A stretch of 64,000 bases of DNA, from positions 18,949,775 through 19,013,774 of the forward strand of contig OZ029915.1 in NCBI GenBank assembly GCA_964023275.1. Direction: 5' to 3'. The translations under genes and the position numbers were made by a program. Below the pieces are notes generated by a model. The model ran no database searches and was not told the DNA's origin. It worked only from the letters and a program-made list of their open reading frames with translations. Shown in pieces: positions 35,701 to 47,262 of the stretch (its first letter is position 1; the number at the start of each line of letters is the position of its first letter). The DNA is from Norana najaformis (lineage: Eukaryota; Annelida; Clitellata; Crassiclitellata; Hormogastridae).

Positions 35701-36809
35701 GAAGCGGGGGAGAGAGTTTAAATCAGCATTTGTTACCATATTGAAGCGATCCAAGCGATATTCAGCTGTTGAGTACTTGAATGGAGTTGTACCCTCTTTA
35801 TGATGGCGGACATTGGAGAATTTCTTTTTCAGAATGGGCATGCAGTCTTTAAAAGAGAACAATGGTCTCTGTGAAATTTGCTGGCAACTGATCATCGTTG
35901 GCTAAATCATTCCAAAGTCTCCTCCGGCTGTCCTTAAGTCACTTACGATTTCTCCCAGTATTGCCGGTCCGTGTCTCATTCAACCCAGGTCTTGTGAAAC
36001 GACTTTCTGCTCGCCTGATCATACGGCGCGTCGTTCTGCGCCCTGCAATAACAATGGAGAGAGAGAGACAGAGAGACAGAGACAGAGACAGAGACAGAAC
36101 GCTGCTGCTGATGCGTTGTGACAGTAGTTTCGTCAATGATGGCTCGACAAGTTGAATTGTAGAGGTCGTATATGTTGGCTGAAATGAGGTTGGCATCTGC
36201 GGGTAAGCAGCACGAAAGCTATCGCTCAGCTATGCAACAGTCCAGCGACTTCCAACTTCAGACTGTGCGAAAAGTGCGATGTAAAAATGGCGACTTTCAC
36301 TGTCAGAGCCTCGTTCAGATTATATGATCGTAGGCTCTGCTGCAAGACGAATGAGTGTACGGTATGAGATTCCATAAACACAGGAATGGATCAATAGAAA
36401 TGTGTTAGACCTCTAGGGAAGACACTTCACACGGTATGGACGTGCCCAGGGTGGAAAGACACGAGAGTCTTATCATAGAAATTCTCCGTATAAGGAATTA
36501 AGACGACTGGTGTTCGAGATTTTTTGAACAGGCAATACAATCAATACAATAAATTGCAATTACAATAGAAAGACGAATTTCTTTTAAAATACGCTAAAAT
36601 GCTTTGAATTAAGCGTTCATCTGGTTGAGTTTTTTTACAATATTCATCGAAAACTTTATTGATGTGTTAAATGAATTTGAAATTCCGGTTTGGTTTCACG
36701 CTAACCCCAACATGCACTACCCGGCGATGCTCCTTTAGTAGCCGTATTCTAGGATATGAATATTAAAATAATATAGTCCCGAACATTGCAACTGGAGCCT
36801 CTGTAAAAT

Positions 36810-37010
36810 GCGATTCATGTAAGCGCGGCTACACATAACCACAGCCACATGCCAAAAAGTTTTGCTGTTAAAGCATTTGTGAGAACTTATCTGTCGCTAT
36901 GTGTATGTATGTGATGTATGTTTATCTGTATGCATGAATTAATGTATGTATATATACACTTATGTATGAAAATAAACATTTCATTCTGCCTTTATAGTTA
37001 TATCAGATGG
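36810..37010 (+). repeat. Dispersed repeat, copy 1
   Basis: Shares TTAAAGCATTTGTGAGAA, CTGTCGCTAT and ACACAGCCACATGCC-like words with 37917-38080, plus ATTCTGCC...ATAGTT...ATCAGAT further on. Confidence 0.7.
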
Positions 37011-37916
37011 AGCCTCTGTAAAATGCTAAAATTGGCTTCGAAACAAACGATTTCATTATGTAGTTCCAGGATTGCATCAACGTTTCAGGAGTTCGAATTT
37101 TCTAAATATTCTATCAGTCGACGTGACTCGCAGAGCAAGTTTCTCGGATTTTTAGATAGCTGTTGCCACTTCAAATGATTACTTCAACCAAGAAGAACGC
37201 CTCAGAGTTTAATGCAGTTGCGAATAAACACAACTTAGAGCGTGGTTCTTACTAAAGCTGACGCTACAGTAGTCACTGGCCTTCCTAACAGTGCTTTCTT
37301 ATTGGTATTGTTTTAGGAACACACTGGATACCTATGTGTGGAACCAATCGGTGTCATTAAAACGACAACTCTATAGCAAATGACGAAATAATGATAAATG
37401 CAGACAACATCCAACAAATCGACAGCATGTGACTGAGACGCCAAATAAGAATTCGATCGCGTCTGATGCCCAACGTCTGTGAATAGCTGTGTGAATTACT
37501 GCAAATTGGTGTCCAGAGACAAAATTAAATAACCAACCAAAGTAACAGACGTTATGAGACACTAAAGATACTCAAAGCAAATCAATACAAACATTTAGCG
37601 GAAAATAGTTAATTAAGCAAAGAACTTTAAATTAAGCACGAAAGGATCGCAGAATAGCATAATATTAGACAGTCTCTTTAACAGAAGTTCGCCTTGTGCC
37701 AGATCAGAGAGAAAGAGAAAATAGGCCAACACATTACAACTGGCTTAATTTACACTTTAACTGTTGAATGTCGTTCCGAAGAGTCAGCTTGTTCTCGTAT
37801 ACTTTGAATGCACTTAAAAACCTGAACTGTAAATTTTGTAAATTGTTATAAACTGAGCTGCATCTTGATAGCAGCAACATTCGCTCTTCATGTTCACATG
37901 TTCCTAACGGTTTATT

Positions 37917-38080
37917 GCGATTTATGTAAGCTCGGCTACACATAAACACAGCCACATGCCCAAACCTTTACTGTTAAAGCATTTGTGAGAAATAATCTGT
38001 CGCTATATGTATGCATGAATGTACCTAAGTATATATGCACGTATGTATAAATATGAACATTTATATAGGGCCTTTTAGGA
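37917..38080 (+). repeat. Dispersed repeat, copy 2
   Basis: Reads GTAAGCTCGGCTACACATAA, ACACAGCCACATGCC, TTAAAGCATTTGTGAGAA and CTGTCGCTATATGTATG in the same order and orientation as copy 1, about 1.1 kb away. Confidence 0.7.
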
Positions 38081-38750
38081 ACCTCTGAATTGCTTAGCAT
38101 ATGTACTATCCAACTGCCCTAATCAGGTGTGTATACGAAACACAGAACGTTTGGTGAGCGGATTAAGACTGCAGTACGTATATTAATATGCGGTGTTAAG
38201 CTGTAGGCCCCTACATAGATTAGTATTCATTCTGCCATCATAGTTTTATCAGATAACCACTGATTATTGCCAAAGTCTAATCTCATCTGGAAAATTTTAT
38301 GGGCCGTTATCTTAATCGGTGGTCTCTTCTATAAGCAAAACCGTGTTCCAAATTCACGTTCCCATGGCCATAAATAGTCGATATACATGACAAATGTCGA
38401 AGTTTAAATTTATGCGTAAAATCGTTCACCAACGTCGGTTAATTAATATGAGAGTAATTGGTTGGATTTTCAGTCATATATAACGCTGAAGAAGCAACAG
38501 CCGTAAATCACAAGCAACAATACGATTAATACATTTATATATTCACCAGACTGCAACAACAAGTAGTATATAGCATAAATTTAAACCTTAATTAAAACTG
38601 CATAATTGCCAAATGCAAGTAAACCGAAACTTCTAAAGCGCCAGTTATAATTCGAAGTTCGGGTAATGAAGGATGCGTGCGAGTCTCCATAGGAACACAG
38701 TTAATATTTTCAAAAATGGTTGGAAACTTGTTCAGACCAATCCAGGAATA

Positions 38751-39473
38751 ATGGCTTTGATTTTAGTTCTTCTGGCAGTCTGCGCATCCGTCCATGTGGC
38801 TTCGAAGAACATAGATCCAGGAATGGTTGATTATTGCACATAGGAATTTCTCTCTCTATGGGGCATAAGGAGGTTGCATTGGGGGAAGAAATCAGAGTGA
38901 AGCTGAAGGAGAGTCGAGTGCCAGACATCCCTGAAAATGTATCCTCAGTTCTTTGGTCTAGTCTTGGCTGCGATTTCAAGAATATTACTCTAGCAGGTTA
39001 CGAAGAACCAGACGTACATGTGTCGATTGCAAGAGAACACGGCATTGCCTTGGCGGTCCTGGTACCAAAGATATCATTCGAAGGAACATTTATTGCGTGA
39101 TTATTACATTGGTAACTGGCATCAGTTCAACAGAATGGGAAACTTCGCCATATCGATCCGTGAAACGCCAGTAGAGATGGTGCGAAAGACATTCCTGGTT
39201 TCTGACTTGGAAAAAATTAAATTAGAATCATTTGATGGCATCTGTTCTGTCAAAGATACGGAGATTGATCTTCACGACGCGGTGTCAAACGGTTTTCTTG
39301 CACAGATTGACATGCATGATCTGAAGAGATTGATTGAAGATGAACTTTGTAAGTCATACAAATTCTTCACCGAAACGAAATACAGCGCATCATATCGCTT
39401 CACAGAAAATGTATATTTGGACAAATCATTCTTGCACCCACTTATTGTTCGTGATGGCTACATAGAAGCCTAG
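38751..39473 (+). pseudogene. BPI/LBP-like, N-terminal half only, frameshifted
   Basis: The first of four related intronless copies. An ATG at 38751 opens a signal peptide (MALILVLLAVCASVHVA), then NIDPGMV, matching the NPGLxV start of the mature BPI domain; the frame is lost at a stop near 38841. Another frame carries EEIRVKLKESRVPDIPENV, GYEEPDVHVSI and LVPKISFEG; after a second shift near 39095 come NWHQFNRMGNFAISI, LIEDELCKS and PLIVRDGYIEA, then a stop. The equivalent point is about residue 265 in the intact copies, so the C-terminal BPI domain and linker are missing. Conserved Cys residues of the N-domain disulphide are still present (GICSVKD, DELCKS). I infer a recent, partial pseudogene. 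Confidence 0.85.
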
Positions 39474-40622
39474 CTGTTAGGACCTACATATTTTTTAAAT
39501 GATAAATATTTTACTTGCTCTTTTTATTATTGAATTATCAATATCTGAGCAACACCTATTAAAACATACTTTTAACTGTTTTATATCTTAAAATCGACAT
39601 GCTCGATTTCCGTCGAAAACATCTTATCAAATGAAGATGGCTAACATTGTTTTTTTTCCGAATATTATAAGTGATCACATTATCTCTCATTTTGTGGCCT
39701 GTACTGACCTTAATGCTGCCTTGTCTGGCGAAAGAATTCCATATAGTAATCGACTGATAAACGGAACTTTTTGCTTGATGTATATAATAATAAAATACTT
39801 CTTCTGAATCCTTCTTTGACTGAATTCCTTCTCTTAGACTCAAGCCAACAAATCCGCAATTTTGACCGGCTTACGTCTGTTTAGTTGGGTGGATTTTCAT
39901 CTCTAAAATTAATACTCTGGAATAAACTTCCGCCAATTGCTGACCAACTCTGAACCTCTTGCAAAAGTTTCATAGAAATGCATGCATGCATAGTCTACAT
40001 GCATGCATACATACATATATACATATATATATGCATGCAAACATACATACCTGCATGCATGCAACATGGATGCATGCGTACCCATAAAACTAATGCAGAA
40101 CATTACAACAGAAATCAGCTCTTGTGTGAGTTACAAACTATGTCTTTCCCAAAGCTAGTAATAATTTGAAGGAATTTAAATAATTGCTGCAGTCAGTGAT
40201 GTGTCAATAATTGACACGTAGGTCCAGTAATATTAAACTATATAAAAATATTAATACAATTAGTGAAAGAACACCAGGAAAGGCAAAGGAAGTCGATGAA
40301 ACATGAAATAATTCAAGAATGTAGATCTGTACCAAATTGTAGCAAGATATATGATTGAGGTTGCAAGTTAAACAAAAAACTATAACTCTACAACCATTTT
40401 ACACCATATGATGGTATACTTTTTGATGACCTATGAAATTTTTGTAAAGAAATGTGCCCAGGGTCGTTACATGGTGTCCTTCTGAGATACAATAACCAGC
40501 AGTCGTTGGATCCCAGCGCATGACGCTAAGACACAGTGAACGCTCAAATTTGTTTCTAACATTAAAGCTCTACTCAGCTGTAAATTCAAAATAACGATTT
40601 AATAAAACATGTTTTCTTTAGT
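39474..40622. other. Spacer between BPI-like copies
   Basis: AT-rich. At 39975-40078 there is an ATGC/ATAC-type microsatellite (GCATGCATGCATAG, ATACATACATATATACATAT). No gene was seen. Confidence 0.6.
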
Positions 40623-42197
40623 TTAAACAATGCCTTTTACCTTTTTATGCCGCTGTGATGATTTAACTGCACTTGAAATAACAGTACTTACAAGAAATGT
40701 AATGTATCGGGGCCTATTTTGTTTGCGGTTGAGAACAACATGTGAATGGTCAATGTTTATGTCCAATAAATCTATGAGCAATGAAACGCCGCCGCTCTCC
40801 AAGTTCCATCTGTATTCTCCGACATGGAAAATTTTGGGTAAGTTAAGGTCAAATCCATTCACTTCGTATTGCCATATATTTGGAACTAGGATTTTCTGGA
40901 ATGTCTGTTCGATCACAATAAGCAGAAAATCGTCAGAAACCTCTCCGATTTCTGATTTAGTGACTGTTATGTTTGATTCCGGGTGAAGTATCTCAAAATG
41001 AATTCTGTTTTTCTTAACACGTGGGCGTACAGCAGCAGACAGGGAGAGACGGAGAGAAAACAGAAGTTGAACTGAATCATTCGAAAGGCGGATGCTGGCG
41101 TTGATGTTAAATCCGATGATGACTTTAAGCGAAACTGAACTAATTTGAACACGTGGTGGTTCGGCTGTTGCCAAACTCATCTCCACTGTTGAACGAGGAT
41201 ATTTTGCCGAAGCAGTCGGAAAAAGTTTTCCAAAGCATTGCGTTTCACAAGTTGTGTCAAGCAGGTGCTTGCTTTCTTCGGGCAAATCTAATCTTGTGTA
41301 TGTAAATGACAAATAATTGTGGGTATGTACTACATATCCTAAACTGTTGAATAAGAATTCGGACACTCTATAAACAATCGTCTTACTCGGATGCAGAAAT
41401 GTAAATGGTTGTGGAAATGAGGCAAACTCTCTATTGCTTCTTTTGTGACGTACTTCTCCTTTGTGATAGAGTTCTATAAAACCGTCATGAATAATTGGTT
41501 GGCCCAATAGTGTCATGTCAAGATAAATATCGTTGGTGATATTGTAGGAAAAATCGACTTCAACATCGATGAAATACTTAGGCAGACTACAGAAATCTTC
41601 TTCTACCAGCTGTTTCTGCTTCGTTAAATTTATCCAAGCCAATAGTAAGTTAGAGTCATCGCTGTGCAGATTAATGTTGAGGTCGTTAATTGTGGTGTAA
41701 CATTTAGATGAATGCCATTTAATCCTTTCTTTGTTCTCTGTAAGCGAAACTTGTCTCAGAATTTTAACGGCAGTTCCGAGGAGGGTTACGGAAACATTTC
41801 CACTTTTACTATATTGAAACCAAGCACCATTGTAATAGTCGAGTGTATACTTTCCCTCAAAGGAAATATTTGGCAACAGAACCGTCAGAAGAACGCCTCT
41901 TGAAGATTTTATTGAAACATCTGCTTTTGGACGTTCATAAGCCGTCGGAACAAAATCTGTGATGCTGAGACGAACCGTCGACCAGAAGAGTGTCGAAAAT
42001 TTCTCAGCAATCTCTAACCTGAAACCTTTATTCAGCTTCGTCTCAAGCTCATTGTTCAACAAAATATGCTGGTGAAACATGCGGATATACTCCTCTGTGT
42101 ATTGTACTACTAATCCTGGACTGCGCTTATAACTAGCGGTAGCCACTCCCGGCTTAATAAACACGGCTGCCACGAAGCACAAAGTAAATAAACTCAT
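40623..42197 (-). CDS. Secreted BPI/LBP-like lipid-binding protein, intronless
   Basis: An uninterrupted 524-codon frame. I choose the second Met (42197) because it starts a clear signal peptide (MSLFTLCFVAAVFIKPGVATA); an in-frame ATG at 42269 would add 24 polar residues before it. The mature start SPGLVVQYTEEYI matches the NPGxxVRI start of BPI/LBP/CETP proteins. N-domain features are PKADVSI, LLTVLLPNISFEGKY, SGNVSVTL and the conserved disulphide Cys pair (SSKCYTT and EDFCSLP). A central linker resembles vertebrate BPI (YHKGEVRHK, TIVYRVSEFLFNSLGYVVHT), followed by LFPTASAKYPRSTVEMSLAT and the C-domain. An extra Cys pair, CETQC, precedes LFP. The family binds LPS or other lipids outside the cell. 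The ligand is not deducible. It is antisense to the neighbouring copies. Confidence 0.9.
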   Translation of the reverse strand: MSLFTLCFVAAVFIKPGVATASYKRSPGLVVQYTEEYIRMFHQHILLNNELETKLNKGFRLEIAEKFSTLFWSTVRLSITDFVPTAYERPKADVSIKSSRGVLLTVLLPNISFEGKYTLDYYNGAWFQYSKSGNVSVTLLGTAVKILRQVSLTENKERIKWHSSKCYTTINDLNINLHSDDSNLLLAWINLTKQKQLVEEDFCSLPKYFIDVEVDFSYNITNDIYLDMTLLGQPIIHDGFIELYHKGEVRHKRSNREFASFPQPFTFLHPSKTIVYRVSEFLFNSLGYVVHTHNYLSFTYTRLDLPEESKHLLDTTCETQCFGKLFPTASAKYPRSTVEMSLATAEPPRVQISSVSLKVIIGFNINASIRLSNDSVQLLFSLRLSLSAAVRPRVKKNRIHFEILHPESNITVTKSEIGEVSDDFLLIVIEQTFQKILVPNIWQYEVNGFDLNLPKIFHVGEYRWNLESGGVSLLIDLLDINIDHSHVVLNRKQNRPRYITFLVSTVISSAVKSSQRHKKVKGIV

Positions 42198-43039
42198 CTT
42201 CAACGTGTAATGTAGCGGAATTGCGGAATGTAGCTTTCCTTTCCAACACGACCGATTGTATGTAAACATTGCGCATATTTGTACAACAATAGTCGGACTA
42301 TTTTGTGCGCCAAAGGCTTCCTATGCGTCTATTGTCATAAGCAAACTTGATCGTAGAAACTGCTCGTTAAATCATACAGATGAACGTAGAATATTAAATA
42401 CGCTAATTGCTAAGGTCGAGTTCTGTTTTACCAGTGCGTAAGCATTAGGCATAATTATTCAGAAAAAATCATTGAACGCAATTATTAATTTCGCGACTTG
42501 CCCTGTGTCCTTATGCTAAATGCTGAGTAACTTCCCCATACAATTTCACAGCGCATTGCTACAAAAGTTGTACAAGTTTGCTAACGTATGTAATAGACTC
42601 CATTCAGTAAACACTATATATAAATATGAACTTTTCACTGACTTCTGCCAAGGCACAAAATGTAAATATCCTGGTATGGCTTTGATGGTACCTTTTAAAG
42701 GACCTCTCAAAGGCGAAGTTAAGTGACATAAATGCCATAATTTAGCAGTAATGTACTTTGCATGCATAATTCAACCATAGCACTATACTATATGAGTTTA
42801 GGTTACAATATGAGTAATAATAATTATTAAATTACTTTTAACCTAGATACAATTAAACCCTCTGAATATTGAAATGGAGCAAGTGACGTATATTGAACAC
42901 ACATCTAATTTTTTTAGAGTCTGCGCCTATATTCCTTAATGATGGGTGGTCATGCCAGAGCCATCAATAAAACCACAAAGTATCATCTCATCATCTCCGG
43001 TCCTACAAGTAAATCGTTACACTGGCTACTAATACAGCA
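42198..43039. other. Spacer
   Basis: Upstream of the - strand BPI-like gene; should hold its promoter, but I see no clear TATA box. Short open frames on both strands are not supported. Confidence 0.5.
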
Positions 43040-43750
43040 GAAAATAGAAGAGTTTTCAAGAACGAGTTAATTGTTGAAAAGTTTCTACGTTCAAGCCCGC
43101 CTCACTGTCTTGGGGTAAGGGACGAGCAAGGAAGGCACGTTCAATATTTTTTGACAGAGCATTTGTTTGAAATTGGCCTATAGTTAGAAGGAATATCCAG
43201 ATCAAGACCTTCCTTCTTGAGCAGAGGTGTAACAGAGGGAGATCTGTAGCAGGCTGGAAAACTTCCGCTGCTGGAAGACAAATTGCAAAGGCGAACGATG
43301 ATTGGAGTATACACATCCTCACACGACTTTAACAGGGACGATGGGAAAGCATCGGAGATGATTTTTCCGGTAAAGAAGACAATAGTTTGAAGATTTTCAC
43401 AGCATCAACTGGTCTGAGGTCGTCGAGATACGTGCCGACATGCTCCCGTCTGATGCGAGAGTGTCCATCGGTTCGCCTGTAAATAATCTGGTCAACTTAG
43501 CTTTCGGTGGGAGCTGTAGAACTCACGAGCTTACGATTACGATTGTCCGGACTGCTGCTTGGCAGTTTATACCATAACTGACTTGATCATGTTGTTGATG
43601 AAGTCTGAGAACATGGCTCAGCGTTTCTGGCATTCTTCAGACGATAATACATCAGATGGTACTGTGGAATGCGGTACATTCTTCACTGCCGACAATTGTT
43701 GAGGTCTGTTAGCCTTATCCGTTATGGCGCTACTGTAGTGTTGTCGGAGT
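43040..43750 (-). pseudogene. LINE reverse transcriptase, N-terminal part
   Basis: The - strand contains SDVLSSEECQKRAMFSDFIN (near 43620), IIVRLCNLSSSSGSFPACYR then SVTPLLKKEGLDLDIPSNYR and PIS (43290-43160), the typical start of the fingers domain of CR1/L2-like elements, followed by broken frames to 43040. It is interrupted by shifts and stops. Confidence 0.8.
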
Positions 43751-44751
43751 GAATCATTGATGAACTATAGTTGGCTGATCACGTTAGTTCACTGTATCAA
43801 TTTTCTTTTTTATAATAAGTTAATAAATGTACATAGTGCGACTTCACGAAGAGAGAACGGTTTTCAAACTTTGATAACAGGCGACTGCATTAATATATTC
43901 ATAGCCAAGGAAACAGTAGATCTAGAGAAAGGCCATTCTAAGCAGATGACCTAACTAGAGAAGGAGCAACTTTCCACTGCATAAGTGCGTGCAACCAATT
44001 ATGCCAGGGCGTGTAGCAAAGTGCTATATGACCAGGCAACCCGAGACAGTGGGAAAATTCTTGCACTTTTAATGTAACTCGACTTATTTCATCTGGTCTT
44101 CCCACCTAATCTTGCTGGTGTTCTTATGCTCTTTTATTGACGTTTCTTATCTTTTCATTTCTACCGCTGTCGTTTTTCAGCTTTTAAAATCTGACATGCA
44201 TATAAAAATGGTCGGTCAAAAGAGCATTCGATGCCGAGGCTAAACCATCTCATGTCCAAAATTTATTTTCACACTGAAAACCTCTGAATGCTCAGTCTAG
44301 TTAATTAGTTAGTTATTATCTAGACAATAATAATAAATATAAAATAATAATAATAATTAATATATCCCCTATTAAGTCTCTCATAAAAGCGCCACGTAGG
44401 CCTACGCTAGCCAAAACTGTGTGAGAGATATTTGGCAAATTATTTTGAAAATGTAATCAACATTACTCGCTCTGGTAAACCTGCAAAACGCACAGATTTT
44501 TTCGTAGTTCATTATATCTTTCTTATGTAGCAGATGGAATGCTTAACTGCTGAATTGATTTCAATAATTGAAATTGTTGTTAAGCGTATGCTGCACCAAA
44601 ACTTATAACACAATCAAGAAAACAATTGGAAGGAGTATAATAAACATACAGAACTCGGGTAAAATGCAACTCTGTATGCATCTGAATGAACAGCGCTTCT
44701 GCTTCAAGAAACAGGTCTTAAGAAAAGCCGAAACCGACAGCCTAGCCTAAG
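43751..44751. other. Spacer
   Basis: AT-rich, with TAATAA-rich DNA at 44330-44375. No gene was seen. Confidence 0.5.
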
Positions 44752-46259
44752 ATGCCGCTGATATTGTTGCTACTGGCCGTCTGAGCTTCGCTGTGTATGG
44801 CGGTTGAGAAGAATCCTGGACTGGATATCATGCACACGGAGAAAAGTTTGAGTATGTGGCACCAGGAATTCGTTATTAGAGAGAATCTTCAAGAAAAACT
44901 TAAACACGTTAACATTACGCCCATCTCCGAAAATCTGTCGACAAACTTCTGCTCCAAATTTGACTTCAGCCTTACAGATATCCAGCTGAAATCTTAAAAA
45001 TCGCCTAAAGCCAAGGTCAAAATCTTGTCAACGGAAGGCATCTTCCTCCATGTACTCGTTCCAATGATGGAGTTTGTAGGAAATTATGAGATGCTACTTG
45101 GCAATGGTCTGTGGGAATAAGGCGATTGGATGGGAAACTTCACAATGAAGATCAGAGAATTATCATTGAACATGAAGATAATCTTAATAGATAAAGAAAA
45201 AAGGAAATGAGAATCCTGCGGTTTATTCTGCTCCACTGAAGACGTTGAAGTTCATTGAAACGAATCGCGTTTAAACATGTTGTTCGCTTTGGTTGATATG
45301 CATATGCTAAAATAAACTCCTTCTCGATCATTTCTTCGAAGCATGCAAGAATTTGACTGAAATTGAAATTGACTATTCATACAAACTGACAGAAGGTATT
45401 TATAACGATAGGCCTATGTCGCTTGTGCGCCCACCTGTATGGCACAATGGGTACTTAGAATTTCTCCACAGAGCAGAACCACACTTCAAGGAAGATGACA
45501 TAAAATTTCGATTGCGAGACGCTTGAGCTAGTTCTTTTAAACCCAAAATGAGACCATGCTTTACCGAATAACGGATTTCTTCTTCAATAATCTTGGACAT
45601 GTTGTCTACAGCCATCATCTTTTATCTGACAATTTTACAAAAGTCGATCTGCCAGAGAATAACAAACAACTTCTAGACACGACCTGTGAAATAACTGCGT
45701 TGAAAAACTGTCCGCTGAAGCTGTGGTAAATTTTCCTGATTCGTCAATAGAGATCGACATGTCAACAGCCTCACCTCCTTGTGTCCATATAACTCCAGAA
45801 TCGTTGAAAGCATTTTTGGATCTGAATCTTAGCGCCAAGACCAAAGAGGGCGACGAGTCACCTAAAGATGTGTTCAATGTTCATTTTTGTTTGACCATAC
45901 TTGTTCACCTGTCAGTCAAGAACAACAAAGTTCGTTTCGGTTTGCAGCTTTTGAACTCAAAAGTCACTGTTCTCGATTCAAAGATCGGATACCTTGTTAA
46001 AGAGAACCCGGTAGTCGTGATCGACATGTTTGTCGAAAAATGTCTGATGTCAATAATTGCGAAACTGAACACAGTAGGAATGGATCTTCAGCTGCCTAAG
46101 TTTGCAAAGGTGAGCAACTATGAATTGAACTTGCAAAAACGGCGATGCTACTCTTGTGGTAGACTTCAAGGAAATAACGTGAATTCTGACAAGTTATCGG
46201 TTCGAGATATCGATTACGGTCGTCCCCGTCTAGAATTCAGTCTCTCTGAACATTTCTAA
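44752..46259 (+). pseudogene. BPI/LBP-like, full length but broken
   Basis: The start MPLILLLLAV is followed at once by an in-frame TGA inside the signal peptide. The mature start KNPGLDIMHTEKSLSMWHQE agrees with the intact copies, but further stops and shifts occur (near 44997, 45119, 45210 and 45256-45410). The C-terminal domain stays open from 45723 (PDSSIEIDMSTASPPCVHIT; LNLSAKT; VTVLDSKIGYL; GMDLQLPKFAKV) to a stop at 46257-46259. It covers the same length as the intact genes without introns. The relic is older than the 38751 copy by number of lesions. Confidence 0.87.
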
Positions 46260-47124
46260 TTAATTCATTGCTTGTACTCAAAATCATAATAGCCGACTTT
46301 AATTTTGACCTAAATTAGCAAAAACATTCAGTCGATTATACTGCACGTGAAGTAAAAGATGTGATGGCCACGTGCCCTGATATGAGCGAACCGATACGAA
46401 GGAATATAATAATGAAGCAAATGTGACAAAATACAACAATTATATAATTCAATGGCTTTGAAGTTTCGAGTTTAGATGCATATAGATTAACATATTTTAA
46501 AGTTGCCCTCAAAATGTAGGTATGCAAGATTCAGAGTATTCATTTGGGAGCATCTTAATTTGCAACAACACAATCTCTAGCACATGCAAACGATCAGCTG
46601 CAGATATTAATATAGCGATTTACAGCGCTTTGTAAAAGTCCGATTAAATTACGGGTCAATAAATTGTAATGTAATGTAATGGAAAGTTGCCGAAAAAGCA
46701 AGAAACTAATCGCAGTTCAATCGATAAACAGTTCTGCATATTTTTGCAGTCTTTCTTGCATTTAAACTTTTCAAATGGATCCTCGTAGTATATTTTCTGC
46801 CATAAGCTTATTTCTCCTCTTCCTTCTCTTCTTACCGCTCAAATACATTATCCTTCATTATGCACGCACCGTAACGACACTTGACATCTCCAGGCTAAAT
46901 GTTTATTACTTGTCCTGTGCGTTTGCAACTTGTTATGGCTTCGGACATATAACAACAAGCTGTGTCTCGGTCCTTGGCTTGTTGAATCTTAACGCGATAG
47001 GATATCGCTGCACAGAGTGTGCATCATTGCATTACTGAAAAAGCATTGCCTATCGGGTCTATCAGGCTGCACATTTCTGCAGTGAAGATCTATTCACTGA
47101 CTGAAAAATTCTGCTTTAGTAAAT
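46260..47124. other. Spacer
   Basis: At 46622-46680 a LINE-tail-like stretch: TTTACAGCGCTTTGTAAAAG followed by TAATGTAATGTAATGG. An 87-codon hydrophobic open frame at 46775-47038 (+) could be a small membrane protein but has no recognisable homologue and may be chance. Confidence 0.45.
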
Positions 47125-47262
47125 GTAAAATGTAAATGTACACATTTCCTATTGCGATCGTATGGCCTCGACCCTGCTCAGTTTTCAATTAAATAATCGG
47201 GTGAGATTCTTCACCGCCCGTTTGAATGGGTGCCACGCCGTGCACGTTCCAAACGGAAGCGT
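47125..47262 (-). mobile_element. tRNA-derived SINE, 5'-truncated
   Basis: On the - strand it reads GCGTGGCACCCATTCAAACG, TCTCACCCGATTATTTAA, GAGCAGGGTCGAGGCCATAC and the tail TACATTTACATTTTACATTT. The tRNA-like head is missing. Same family as 32858-33102. Confidence 0.75.

Larger units (their letters stand above)
35701..38750. other. Unassigned repetitive DNA
   Basis: Includes an (AGAGAC)n tract at 36055-36097, the repeat pair 36810-37010 / 37917-38080, and a short copy of the dispersed motif at 38627-38650. No gene was recognised. Confidence 0.5.

Noticed and set aside
40630..40986. 118-residue + strand frame
   Set aside because: Shadow of the BPI-like gene on the - strand.
42198..42269. 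Longer start (24 more residues) for the - strand BPI-like gene
   Set aside because: The extra residues are polar and would bury the signal peptide; Met at 42197 fits a secreted protein.
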